Source: VAZQ01 sp040510815 (lineage in GTDB: Bacteria > Pseudomonadota > Alphaproteobacteria > Rhizobiales > Xanthobacteraceae). From it: 7,026 nucleotides of DNA. Below, piece after piece: positions 1 to 5,308 of the stretch (position 1 is the stretch's first letter; every line of letters starts with the position of its first letter). The stretch spans positions 1 to 7,026 of the forward strand of contig JBEVIH010000025.1 in assembly GCA_040510815.1 (NCBI GenBank). The letters run 5' to 3'. Under the pieces are notes generated by a model. That model saw nothing but the letters and a program-made list of their open reading frames with translations. It was not told the DNA's origin and searched no databases. The position numbers were made by a program, and so were the translations under genes.

Positions 1-95
1 TTTTTTTTTTGTTTTTCTTTTACACATTCATGGGGGTGGTGTTTTTTTTTTGGGTGGGTTTTGCTTTTTGGGGGGGCTGGGTGTGGGTGGGGGGC
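1..95. other. Low-complexity T/G run, probable sequencing or assembly artefact at the contig end
   Basis: Almost every base is T or G, with long homopolymers and only scattered A or C. The rest of the window is GC-rich with balanced coding composition. The change to normal hisH coding sequence near base 96 is abrupt and happens in frame, inside a gene that should continue upstream. The likeliest reading is miscalled bases over what is really hisH. No feature should be built on it. A natural T/G tract is possible but unlikely here. Confidence 0.75.
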
Positions 96-191
96 GCCCG
101 CGACACCATGGTCGGCACCCAGTTCCACCCGGAGAAGAGCCAGCGGCTGGGCCTGCGGTTGATTGCGAATTTCTTGAAGTGGAAACCGTGA
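3..191 (+). CDS. hisH: Imidazole glycerol phosphate synthase glutaminase subunit HisH, 3' end only
   Basis: HisH is the class I glutamine amidotransferase that releases ammonia from glutamine and channels it to HisF in the cytoplasmic IGP synthase complex. Only bases from about 96 to the TGA at 189-191 are credible: about 31 residues beginning ARDTMVGTQFHPEKS and ending FLKWKP. The block QFHPEKS holds the His (codon 126-128) and Glu (132-134) of the Cys-His-Glu catalytic triad; the Cys part lies off the window. The frame stays open to base 3, but residues coded before base 96 are meaningless Phe/Gly/Trp/Val runs from the T/G artefact. The TTG at base 9 is therefore not a real start. hisA follows 24 bases after the stop in the same frame, as expected for co-transcription and coupled translation. 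Identity is firm; the 5' boundary is an artefact. Confidence 0.88.
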   Translation, partial: FFLFFFYTFMGVVFFFWVGFAFWGGWVWVGGARDTMVGTQFHPEKSQRLGLRLIANFLKWKP

Positions 192-215
192 TGGTTCGTT
201 GTTGAGCGCGTCGCC

Positions 216-956
216 GTGATCCTGTTTCCGGCCATCGACCTCAAGGACGGCACCTGCGTGCGCCTCGAGCAGGGCGACATGACGCGCGCGACCGTGTTTC
301 ATCGCGATCCGGCCGCGCAGGCGCACGTGTTCGAGAGCCAGGGCTTCGAATATCTCCATATCGTCGATCTCGACGGCGCCTTTGCCGGCAAGCCGGTCAA
401 TGCGGCGGCGGTCGAGCGCATCCTGGAGACGGTCGCGATCCCGATCCAGCTCGGCGGCGGCATCCGCGACACCGCGACTATCGAGGGCTGGCTCGAAAAG
501 GGCATCAACCGCGTCATCATCGGCACCGCGGCGGTGCGCGATCCGTCGCTGGTGCGCTATGCGGCACGGAAATTTCCCGCGCGCATCGCGGTTGGGCTCG
601 ACGCCCGCGACGGCAAGGTCGCGGTCGAGGGCTGGGGCAAGACCTCCGAGCTCACCTCGCTCGACCTCGCCAGGCGCTTCGAGGATGCCGGCGTGGCGGC
701 GATCATCTACACCGACATTTCCCGCGATGGCCTGCTCAAGGGTCTCAATCTCGACGCCACCATCGCGCTCGCCGATGAGGTGAACATCCCGGTCGTCGCC
801 TCGGGCGGGCTCGCCTCGATCGCGGACGTGAAGGCGCTGCTGGAGCCGCGCGCGAGCAAGCTCGCCGGCGCGATCGCCGGCCGCGCGCTCTACGACGGGC
901 GCCTCGACCCGGCGGAGGCGCTCCGCCTCATGCGCTCGGCGCGAACCGCGGCGTGA
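216..956 (+). CDS. hisA: ProFAR isomerase HisA (phosphoribosylformimino-5-aminoimidazole carboxamide ribotide isomerase)
   Basis: HisA catalyses the Amadori rearrangement of ProFAR to PRFAR, the fourth step of histidine synthesis, in the cytoplasm. The 246-residue product has the usual length for this single (beta/alpha)8 barrel. It begins with the family signature ILFPAIDLKDG; Asp8 is the N-half catalytic residue, Asp129 in VGLDARDG is its C-half partner, and Thr166 in YTDISRDG matches the conserved active-site Thr. Phosphate-binding glycine loops are visible at QLGGGI (78-83) and ASGGLA (195-200). The start is GTG at 216: no other in-frame start lies between the hisH stop and this codon, and translation from it gives the canonical N-terminus. 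No strong Shine-Dalgarno is seen, which fits coupling to hisH 24 bases upstream. The 3' end is convergent with the patatin gene, with 19 bases between stops. All key residues are intact. Confidence 0.97.
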   Translation: MILFPAIDLKDGTCVRLEQGDMTRATVFHRDPAAQAHVFESQGFEYLHIVDLDGAFAGKPVNAAAVERILETVAIPIQLGGGIRDTATIEGWLEKGINRVIIGTAAVRDPSLVRYAARKFPARIAVGLDARDGKVAVEGWGKTSELTSLDLARRFEDAGVAAIIYTDISRDGLLKGLNLDATIALADEVNIPVVASGGLASIADVKALLEPRASKLAGAIAGRALYDGRLDPAEALRLMRSARTAA

Positions 957-975
957 AGCCGTCTACACGATCGGA

Positions 976-2841
976 TCAGTCCTTGGTCGCCAGAATCGCC
1001 GCCAGCGCGGGATTGCCCTGATCCGCCAGCGCATCGATCTGGTCGCGGGACCATTGATAGGCGGCCTCGAACACCTCGAAGTGGCGGTCGAAATCCATGA
1101 AGTTCGCGCCCGCAAACGCCGGCAAGCTCAGCACGAGGTCGAGCGGGCCGAGCGGCAGCTGCTCGAGGCTCTGGTGCATGCCGAGGCAACGCTGCAGCAC
1201 GCCGATCGGGTTTGGCAGCACCGGCAGTCGGCGCCGGCCGGCCGGCGTGAGGATCTGGCGCAGCAGCCGCCAGCGCCCGGGGATGCTGGTGTAGTCGACC
1301 TCGAAGCGGTGCCGCACCTCGCGGGCGCCGAAATGCACGACCAGGTTCGGTCCGGCCTTGAGCGTCTTCATCGACCGCAGCGGGATGTTGTCGACCACGC
1401 CGCCGTCGACCAGCATGCGCCCGTCGTCGGTGAACACCGGCGGCAGCACCGCCGGCAGCGAGCTCGAGGCGCGCGCCGCCTTCCAGAGCGGGCCGCGGCG
1501 GATCAGATAGGGCCCCTGGCCGGTGCCGTCGAGCACGGTCGCGACCGCGAAATAAGGCCGCCAGGCGTCCTCGACCGACACACCCTTGAACTGCCGCTGC
1601 AGCGCCTGGTCGAACGGGACATGGTCGAGCAGCGCGTAGCGGGGAAACGTGTAGCGCTTGAATCCCCGGCTGGTCACGAACACGTCGTGGGTGCCGAGGT
1701 CGACCTCCTCGGGGCTGAGCCCGATGGCGAAACCGCCGAGCACCGCCGCGCCGACGCTGGCGCCGCCCAGGATGTCGAAGGTCACACCGCGCTCCGCAAA
1801 GGCCTTGAAGACGCCGACATGGGCCGGGCCGAATCCGCCGCCGCCGGCCGCGACGTAGCCGACCGCGCGCCCGGTCAGGAAGCGGTGCAGGCTCTTGAAG
1901 TCGAGATCGTCGTCGATCGCGACCTGGTGATGCATGCCGACGTCGCGATCCTTGAGCCAGTCGGCGGTGCCCTCGACCCAACCGGCGCGGCGCGCGTGCA
2001 GACGCACCAGCCGGCGGCGCACCGGCGGGTGGGTGGCGAAGGCGAAGGTCTCCACCGGGTTGAGGCTCTTGGGCACCGCGCCGGAGACGACGATCAGCAC
2101 CTGGTCCGCTTGCCGGATCGCCTTGCGGGTCCAATCGCTCAGCGTGTCGTCGGCGAGAAAGGCGATCAGCTCGTAGTCGTGCTCGATGGCGTTGAGCCAG
2201 TTGGATACGTTCGGGTCATCGGGCCCCTGGCCCGGGAAATGGCCCTTGAGATAGTCCGAGTCGATCAGGCGTCCTTTGCCGCGGCGTCCGACCACGCCGT
2301 CGAGGCGCTCGTAGAACGCCTGCGGGATCGGCTCGCTGCCGCCGGCGATGACCGCGATGGTGCGCGCGACCGCACCGCGCGGCTCGACCATGAGGCGCGT
2401 GCTGCTTTCGGCGAGCCTGCGGGCGAGCGCACGCAGCAGCGGCTGATAGAGTTCCGGCACCTGCCGCGCGGCGCCGTCGAATGACGTCCGGTCGAGCTCG
2501 AGCACGACCGAATCGCGCACCGCGATGATCGTTGCGGTGCGCGGCGCGCCGGAGAAGAAGCCGATTTCGCCGATCGGCTCGCCGACCCCGATCTCGGTGA
2601 CGGGGGTGTTCTTGCCTTCGATCCAGACCTCGAAGCGCCCGGAAACGACCACATAGACGGAATCCGACGGCGTATTCTGGCGTACGAGGACGTCCCCGCG
2701 GAGCAGGTTGTGAACCTTCGCGCGCGACCAGATTTCAGCCAGCTGATCGTTCGACAGCTCGCGGAAGATCGCTGTCGAGCGGAGCACCGTCGCCGCGTTG
2801 GGGGCGACCGGATCGTGTGCCTTGGCGGCTCCTTGGGCCAT
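976..2841 (-). CDS. Patatin-like phospholipase/esterase of the NTE (PNPLA6/7) type with an N-terminal cyclic-nucleotide-binding-like domain
   Basis: Probable cytoplasmic or membrane-associated serine lipid esterase (lysophospholipase-like). From ATG at 2841 it has 621 residues. Residues about 26-143 form a CAP-type nucleotide-binding fold with a phosphate-cassette-like stretch, GEIGFFSGAPRTA (91-103). Residues about 155-315 resemble the Rossmann-like linker of NTE proteins, including DWTRKAIRQADQVLIV (237-252). The patatin domain follows: glycine loop GGGGFGPAH (333-341), nucleophile Ser362 in GASVG, and the DGG motif with Asp479 completing the Ser-Asp dyad. No signal peptide or clear membrane helix is visible. 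The frame is open to 2997, but the extra 52 residues are low-complexity and would cover the hisF promoter region, so ATG 2841 is preferred. Oddities are Phe337 where most patatins have Arg, and the gene's position opposite to and between hisA and hisF. NTE relationship is inferred from remembered motifs. Natural substrate and nucleotide ligand are unknown. Confidence 0.88.
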   Translation of the reverse strand: MAQGAAKAHDPVAPNAATVLRSTAIFRELSNDQLAEIWSRAKVHNLLRGDVLVRQNTPSDSVYVVVSGRFEVWIEGKNTPVTEIGVGEPIGEIGFFSGAPRTATIIAVRDSVVLELDRTSFDGAARQVPELYQPLLRALARRLAESSTRLMVEPRGAVARTIAVIAGGSEPIPQAFYERLDGVVGRRGKGRLIDSDYLKGHFPGQGPDDPNVSNWLNAIEHDYELIAFLADDTLSDWTRKAIRQADQVLIVVSGAVPKSLNPVETFAFATHPPVRRRLVRLHARRAGWVEGTADWLKDRDVGMHHQVAIDDDLDFKSLHRFLTGRAVGYVAAGGGGFGPAHVGVFKAFAERGVTFDILGGASVGAAVLGGFAIGLSPEEVDLGTHDVFVTSRGFKRYTFPRYALLDHVPFDQALQRQFKGVSVEDAWRPYFAVATVLDGTGQGPYLIRRGPLWKAARASSSLPAVLPPVFTDDGRMLVDGGVVDNIPLRSMKTLKAGPNLVVHFGAREVRHRFEVDYTSIPGRWRLLRQILTPAGRRRLPVLPNPIGVLQRCLGMHQSLEQLPLGPLDLVLSLPAFAGANFMDFDRHFEVFEAAYQWSRDQIDALADQGNPALAAILATKD

Positions 2842-2930
2842 GTTCCATCTTTGCAGACCAGCCTGCGCCCGGCAAACCTGTCGGCCCTGCACTCGGCCGA
2901 TAGGACTTCCTTGGCCGCGCGGGAGGAGCC

Positions 2931-2942
2931 GTTCGATCGAAC
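2931..2942. promoter_or_regulatory. Perfect 12-base palindrome GTTCGATCGAAC, possible operator
   Basis: The sequence equals its own reverse complement over 12 bases and lies between two divergent genes, 34 bases upstream of the candidate hisF -10 box. This is a suitable place for a dimeric regulator. A match of this size can occur by chance in GC-rich DNA, and no regulator is identified. Confidence 0.25.
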
Positions 2943-3015
2943 CGGATTCCGCAGCCAAGCGCGGTGGGCCTGGGCTATATTGCGCGCTCGCCGCCATCGC
3001 GGCCGCGGCCCGCTC

Positions 3016-3019
3016 GGAG
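3016..3019 (+). promoter_or_regulatory. Ribosome binding site of hisF (GGAG)
   Basis: GGAG lies 10 bases before the GTG at 3030. It supports that codon rather than the in-frame GTG at 2964, which would add 22 residues absent from known HisF N-termini. Confidence 0.5.
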
Positions 3020-3029
3020 CGTTCGTCTG

Positions 3030-3806
3030 GTGTTCAAAGTCCGCGTCATTCCCTGCCTCGACGTCAAGGACGGCCGGGTCGTCAAGGGCGTGAAGTTCCT
3101 CGATCTGCGCGACGCCGGCGATCCGGTCGCGGCGGCGATCGCCTATGATGCCGACGGCGCCGACGAGCTCACCTTCCTCGACATCACCGCCAGCCACGAG
3201 AACCGCGACATCATGCTCGACGTGGTGCGGCGCACGGCGGAGGCCTGCTTCATGCCGCTCACCGTCGGTGGCGGCGTGCGCACGGTCGAGGACATCCGCA
3301 AGCTGCTCGCCTCCGGCGCCGACAAGGTGTCGATCAACACCGCCGCGGTCGCGCGGCGCGAATTCGTGCGCGAGGCGGCGGAAAAGTTCGGCGACCAGTG
3401 CATCGTGGTGGCGATCGACGCCAAGAAGGTGTCGAAGCCGGGCGAGCCGGACCGCTGGGAGATCTTCACCCATGGCGGCCGCAATCCGACCGGCCTCGAC
3501 GCGGTCGATTACGCCCGCGAGGTGGTTGCGCTCGGCGCCGGCGAGCTCCTGCTCACCTCGATGGACCGCGACGGCACCAGGCAGGGCTTCGACATCCCGC
3601 TCACCCGCGCCATCGCCGACGCCGTGCCGGTGCCGGTGATCGCCTCCGGCGGGGTGGGGACGCTTGAGCACCTGGTCGAGGGCATTCGCGACGGCCACGC
3701 CACCGCCGTGCTCGCGGCCTCGATCTTTCACTTCGGGGAGCACTCGGTGCGCGAGGCCAAGGACTACATGGCGCGCGCCGGCCTGCCGATGCGGCTCGAT
3801 CCATGA
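3030..3806 (+). CDS. hisF: Imidazole glycerol phosphate synthase cyclase subunit HisF
   Basis: HisF uses ammonia delivered by HisH to turn PRFAR into imidazole glycerol phosphate and AICAR, the latter feeding purine synthesis. The 258-residue product has the normal length for the (beta/alpha)8 cyclase. The start FKVRVIPCLDVKDG is canonical. Asp11 and Asp130 (VVAID) sit at the catalytic positions known in this family. Glycine loops at TVGGGVRT (78-85) and ASGGVGT (205-211) bind the substrate phosphates. SINTAAV (101-107) and TSMDRDGT (176-183) are further family blocks. The start is GTG at 3030 with GGAG upstream, chosen because residues before it have no counterpart in the family. Unusually, hisF is cut off from hisA by the opposite-strand patatin gene, so it needs a promoter in the divergent spacer or readthrough from hisA. 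A repeat element begins 20 bases after the stop. Confidence 0.97.
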   Translation: MFKVRVIPCLDVKDGRVVKGVKFLDLRDAGDPVAAAIAYDADGADELTFLDITASHENRDIMLDVVRRTAEACFMPLTVGGGVRTVEDIRKLLASGADKVSINTAAVARREFVREAAEKFGDQCIVVAIDAKKVSKPGEPDRWEIFTHGGRNPTGLDAVDYAREVVALGAGELLLTSMDRDGTRQGFDIPLTRAIADAVPVPVIASGGVGTLEHLVEGIRDGHATAVLAASIFHFGEHSVREAKDYMARAGLPMRLDP

Positions 3807-3825
3807 TGGCGAAATGGCGAATAGA

Positions 3826-4024
3826 GCTTGTAGGGTGGGTCAAGTCGCTTGACGAGCGGCCAATATTCTCCGTGCGCTCTCGCGACGCGACCCACCACTT
3901 GTCGCGCGGTAATGCCGCCGGTGGGTCGCGGCGCGCACAGCACGTCGTGAGCCGGTTGGCCGTGCCCGGCGCCATAGCGCGTCGAAGACGCGCGTGAACG
4001 CGCTTGTTGACCCACCCTACAAGC
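3826..4024. repeat. Inverted-repeat element, 199 bases, 18-base perfect terminal inverted repeats
   Basis: The ends are 3826-3843 (GCTTGTAGGGTGGGTCAA) and its exact complement at 4007-4024. Inside are two smaller palindromic units: GGTGGGTC at 3834-3841 pairs with 3889-3896, and GGTGGGTC at 3920-3927 pairs with 4009-4016. An 11-base inverted pair, 3886-3896 with 3920-3930, lies between them. Further hairpins are at 3840-3852 (TCAAG/CTTGA) and 3977-3993 (GCGCGTC, loop GAA). There is no coding content and no obvious target duplication. GTAGGGTGGGT-type intergenic repeats are common in Rhizobiales genomes as I recall them, so this is a MITE- or REP-cluster-like element. It lies between two convergent genes, where it could end transcription from both sides, although there is no T-tract. 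Its right end forms the last codons and stop of the minus-strand isomerase gene. Confidence 0.85.
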
Positions 4025-4619
4025 GCCTCGCCCAGCGCAGCGCCTGCTCGAGCCGGTCGTTGCCCCAGAACAATTCGCCGTCGGCGGTGGTGAAGCTCGG
4101 CGCCCCGAACAGACCGAGCTGCTGCGCCGCCTCGGTCTGCGCCCGCAACCGCGCCTTGATCGCATCCGACTGGGCCGCTTCGAGCACCGGCGCCGGCTCG
4201 ACCTTCAGTTCCGCCAGGATGTCGGAGATGGTCGCCACATCGTCGATGCGGCGCCTGCCGCCGAACTGCGCGCGGAAGACCGCGCGACAGAAATCCTCGC
4301 CCCAGCCGTGATCGAGCGCGGCCAGCGCGGCGCGCGCCGCGAGCACGCTGTGTTGCGGAAACGGCTCGGGCCGCCGGAACGGCAGGGACAATTCCGCGCA
4401 CAGCCGCTCAAGATCGCGCCACATGTGGCGGCCCTTGGCGGGGAAGAGATTGAACGGCGACGTGGTCCAGCCCTGCGTCTTGAAGATCGGGCCGAGCAGG
4501 AACGGACGAAAATGCACGCGGACGTCGGCCTGCCGGGCCAGCGGGGCGATCCGCATCGCCGCCGGATACGAATAGGTGGAGGCAAAATCGAACCAGAAGT
4601 CGAGCACGGGAGCGCCCAT
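4017..4619 (-). CDS. 2-Hydroxychromene-2-carboxylate isomerase-like protein (DsbA-like, kappa-class GST family)
   Basis: A 200-residue protein of the thioredoxin-fold family that includes NahD, the glutathione-dependent isomerase of naphthalene breakdown, and kappa glutathione transferases. The start VLDFWFDFASTYSYPA matches the family's first strand and helix. Ser14 is the probable residue that activates the glutathione thiol, although the usual Ser-Pro-Tyr is Ser-Thr-Tyr here. A helical insert follows with FRPFLLGPIF (37-46) and FNLFPAKGRHMWRDLER (56-72). The thioredoxin-type cis-Pro loop is GAPSF (172-176), followed by the typical FWGNDRL (184-190). Length is normal. ATG at 4619 is used although no strong Shine-Dalgarno is seen, and a 49-base palindrome begins 13 bases upstream. 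The last Leu codon and TAG stop lie inside the neighbouring repeat. No aromatic-degradation genes are nearby, so the true substrate is unknown; a general glutathione-linked role is as likely. Confidence 0.88.
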   Translation of the reverse strand: MGAPVLDFWFDFASTYSYPAAMRIAPLARQADVRVHFRPFLLGPIFKTQGWTTSPFNLFPAKGRHMWRDLERLCAELSLPFRRPEPFPQHSVLAARAALAALDHGWGEDFCRAVFRAQFGGRRRIDDVATISDILAELKVEPAPVLEAAQSDAIKARLRAQTEAAQQLGLFGAPSFTTADGELFWGNDRLEQALRWARRL

Positions 4620-4631
4620 GCGGCCATGCTA

Positions 4632-4680
4632 GAGCATGATCCCGAAAAGTGGATACCGGTTTTCGGAAAAGATCATGCTC
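4632..4680. repeat. 49-base palindromic repeat, copy 1 (between the isomerase gene and hisE)
   Basis: Outer arms GAGCATGATC (4632-4641) and GATCATGCTC (4671-4680) pair perfectly. Inner arms CCGAAAA (4642-4648) and TTTTCGG (4660-4666) also pair. An AAAA bulge lies at 4667-4670 and the loop is at 4649-4659. The design is that of the short interspersed palindromes abundant in Rhizobiales genomes. A sister copy with the same architecture and length lies at 5194-5242. It sits just upstream of the isomerase start and would be in that gene's 5' leader or promoter. Confidence 0.9.
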
Positions 4681-4813
4681 CAACAAGCCCCCATGCGCGG
4701 GAATGTGAAGCGATGCCCGGCCTCCCGAGGTCGCATGTCAGTTCTGCGCAAGTGGGGCAGGCCCGATTTGCCTCGGGGGGCAGAGATGATATGCAAAATG
4801 CGGAGCGAAACTG
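4681..4813 (+). promoter_or_regulatory. Probable hisE promoter region
   Basis: hisE is divergent from the isomerase gene, so this 133-base stretch should hold its promoter. The best candidate I can see is TTGCCT (4768-4773) with TATGCA (4790-4795) 16 bases on, a weak sigma-70-like pair about 20 bases before the ATG. GGAG at 4802-4805, eight bases before the ATG, is a good Shine-Dalgarno and supports that start. Nothing else is recognisable. Confidence 0.3.
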
Positions 4814-5194
4814 ATGCCGAACTTCACCCTCCATGACCTCGAAAAGCGCGTCAAGGCGCGCGCCAAGGCCAGCGCCGACGTCTCCTATACGCGCAGGCTG
4901 CTCGACAAGGGCGTGGCGCATTGCGCCAAGAAGCTCGGCGAGGAGGCGGTGGAGACCGCGCTTGCCGCCATCGGCGAGGATCGCGACCGGTTGATCGCCG
5001 AAGCCGCCGACCTCATCTATCACCTACTGGTCGTGCTCGAGGCGCGCGGGATCGCATTGGCCGAGGTGGAAGCCGCGCTCGCGGAGCGGACCCGGCAATC
5101 GGGCCTGGACGAGAAGGCGGCACGCGGAGCCAAGTCGGGCCCGCCCGATCTGCGCAAGGCCAAGACGCGGCCCGGCCAGGCCCGGGGCGCCTAG
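4814..5194 (+). CDS. hisE: Phosphoribosyl-ATP pyrophosphatase HisE
   Basis: HisE hydrolyses phosphoribosyl-ATP to phosphoribosyl-AMP and pyrophosphate, the second step of histidine synthesis. The 126-residue product is an all-helical MazG-like protein with family blocks SYTRRLLDKG (24-33), CAKKLGEEAVET (37-48) and EAADLIYHLLVVLEARGI (63-80). The acidic residues in GEEAVET and EAADLIYH are the expected magnesium ligands. The start is ATG with GGAG eight bases upstream. No HisI domain is fused; a separate hisI is expected elsewhere, as usual in this order. The core ends near residue 104 (LDEKAARG). About 20 basic, Ala/Gly/Pro/Arg-rich residues follow, longer than the rhizobial HisE proteins I recall. 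The TAG stop abuts a palindromic repeat, so the tail may have been remodelled by that insertion. The gene leads into coaA, 114 bases downstream, probably on one transcript. Confidence 0.96.
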   Translation: MPNFTLHDLEKRVKARAKASADVSYTRRLLDKGVAHCAKKLGEEAVETALAAIGEDRDRLIAEAADLIYHLLVVLEARGIALAEVEAALAERTRQSGLDEKAARGAKSGPPDLRKAKTRPGQARGA

Positions 5195-5242
5195 CGCATG
5201 TCCCGGAAAAGTGGGAACCGGTTTTCCGAAAAGGACATGCGC
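5194..5242. repeat. 49-base palindromic repeat, copy 2 (hisE-coaA gap)
   Basis: Outer arms GCGCATGTCC (5194-5203) and GGACATGCGC (5233-5242) and inner arms CGGAAAA (5204-5210) and TTTTCCG (5222-5228) pair perfectly. An AAAA bulge lies at 5229-5232. Length, bulge position and the core GTGG..ACCGG match copy 1, but the arms differ at four paired positions, each compensated on the other side. The first base is the last base of the hisE stop codon. The folded RNA could stabilise or attenuate the hisE-coaA message. It lacks a T-tract, so a standard intrinsic terminator is unlikely. Confidence 0.9.
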
Positions 5243-5247
5243 CAATC

Positions 5248-5254
5248 AAGGAGG
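5248..5254 (+). promoter_or_regulatory. Consensus Shine-Dalgarno AAGGAGG set 54 bases before the coaA start
   Basis: This is the strongest ribosome-binding motif in the window, but it is too far from the ATG at 5309 to act directly. The interval is occupied by a perfect hairpin (5254-5297). If that hairpin folds, about 11 unpaired bases separate it from the ATG, a workable spacing. A weaker AGGGA (5298-5302), six bases before the ATG, is the conventional alternative. Confidence 0.45.
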
Positions 5255-5297
5255 CTAGAGCGCATCCCGATTCGACCCAATCGGGATGCGCTCTAGC
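5254..5297. repeat. Perfect 19-base-pair hairpin directly before coaA
   Basis: Bases 5254-5272 pair exactly with 5279-5297, leaving the six-base loop CGACCC. The arm begins GCTAGAGCGCATCCCGATT. The CTAGAG(C) end resembles the left edges of the two 49-base palindromes, which suggests a related repeat family of Rhizobiales type. With copy 2 it fills nearly the whole hisE-coaA gap. It has no T-tract, so it is not a standard terminator. Its 3' foot is immediately followed by the AGGGA motif before coaA, so it probably affects translation or message stability. Confidence 0.92.
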
Positions 5298-5308
5298 AGG
5301 GATCGTCG

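Larger units (their letters stand above)
2842..3029. promoter_or_regulatory. Divergent intergenic region between the patatin gene and hisF
   Basis: This 188-base spacer separates two divergent starts and must hold promoters for both unless hisF is read from further upstream. A plus-strand TATATT (2976-2981) is a plausible -10 box for hisF, which would put transcription start roughly 40 bases before its GTG. No convincing -35 lies at the right distance. I see no convincing promoter for the patatin gene. A perfect 12-base palindrome at 2931-2942 is listed separately. Confidence 0.35.

Noticed and set aside
1054..2484. Long open frame (476 codons) on the plus strand opposite the patatin gene
   Set aside because: Its product is Arg/Ala/Glu/His-rich with no family motifs, and the opposite strand encodes a clear multidomain esterase. 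Long antisense frames are expected in GC-rich coding DNA.
2842..2997. Upstream extension of the patatin gene to a start at 2997
   Set aside because: The 52 added residues are not domain-like and would run through the hisF promoter region; ATG 2841 leads directly into the nucleotide-binding-like domain.
2964..3029. HisF start at GTG 2964
   Set aside because: It adds 22 residues with no match to HisF. GTG 3030 gives the canonical N-terminus and has GGAG upstream.
2265..3743. 492-codon minus-strand frame crossing hisF and the patatin 5' region
   Set aside because: It is antisense to hisF and out of frame with the patatin gene; the product is low-complexity.
3826..5297. Clustered inverted repeats considered as a CRISPR array
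   Set aside because: There is no regular direct repeat-spacer pattern and no cas genes; the units are palindromes of differing size and sequence.
5254..5297. Hairpin before coaA as an intrinsic terminator of hisE
   Set aside because: No T-tract follows either arm and the coaA start is 12 bases away, so a role in translation or message stability, or a passive repeat, fits better.
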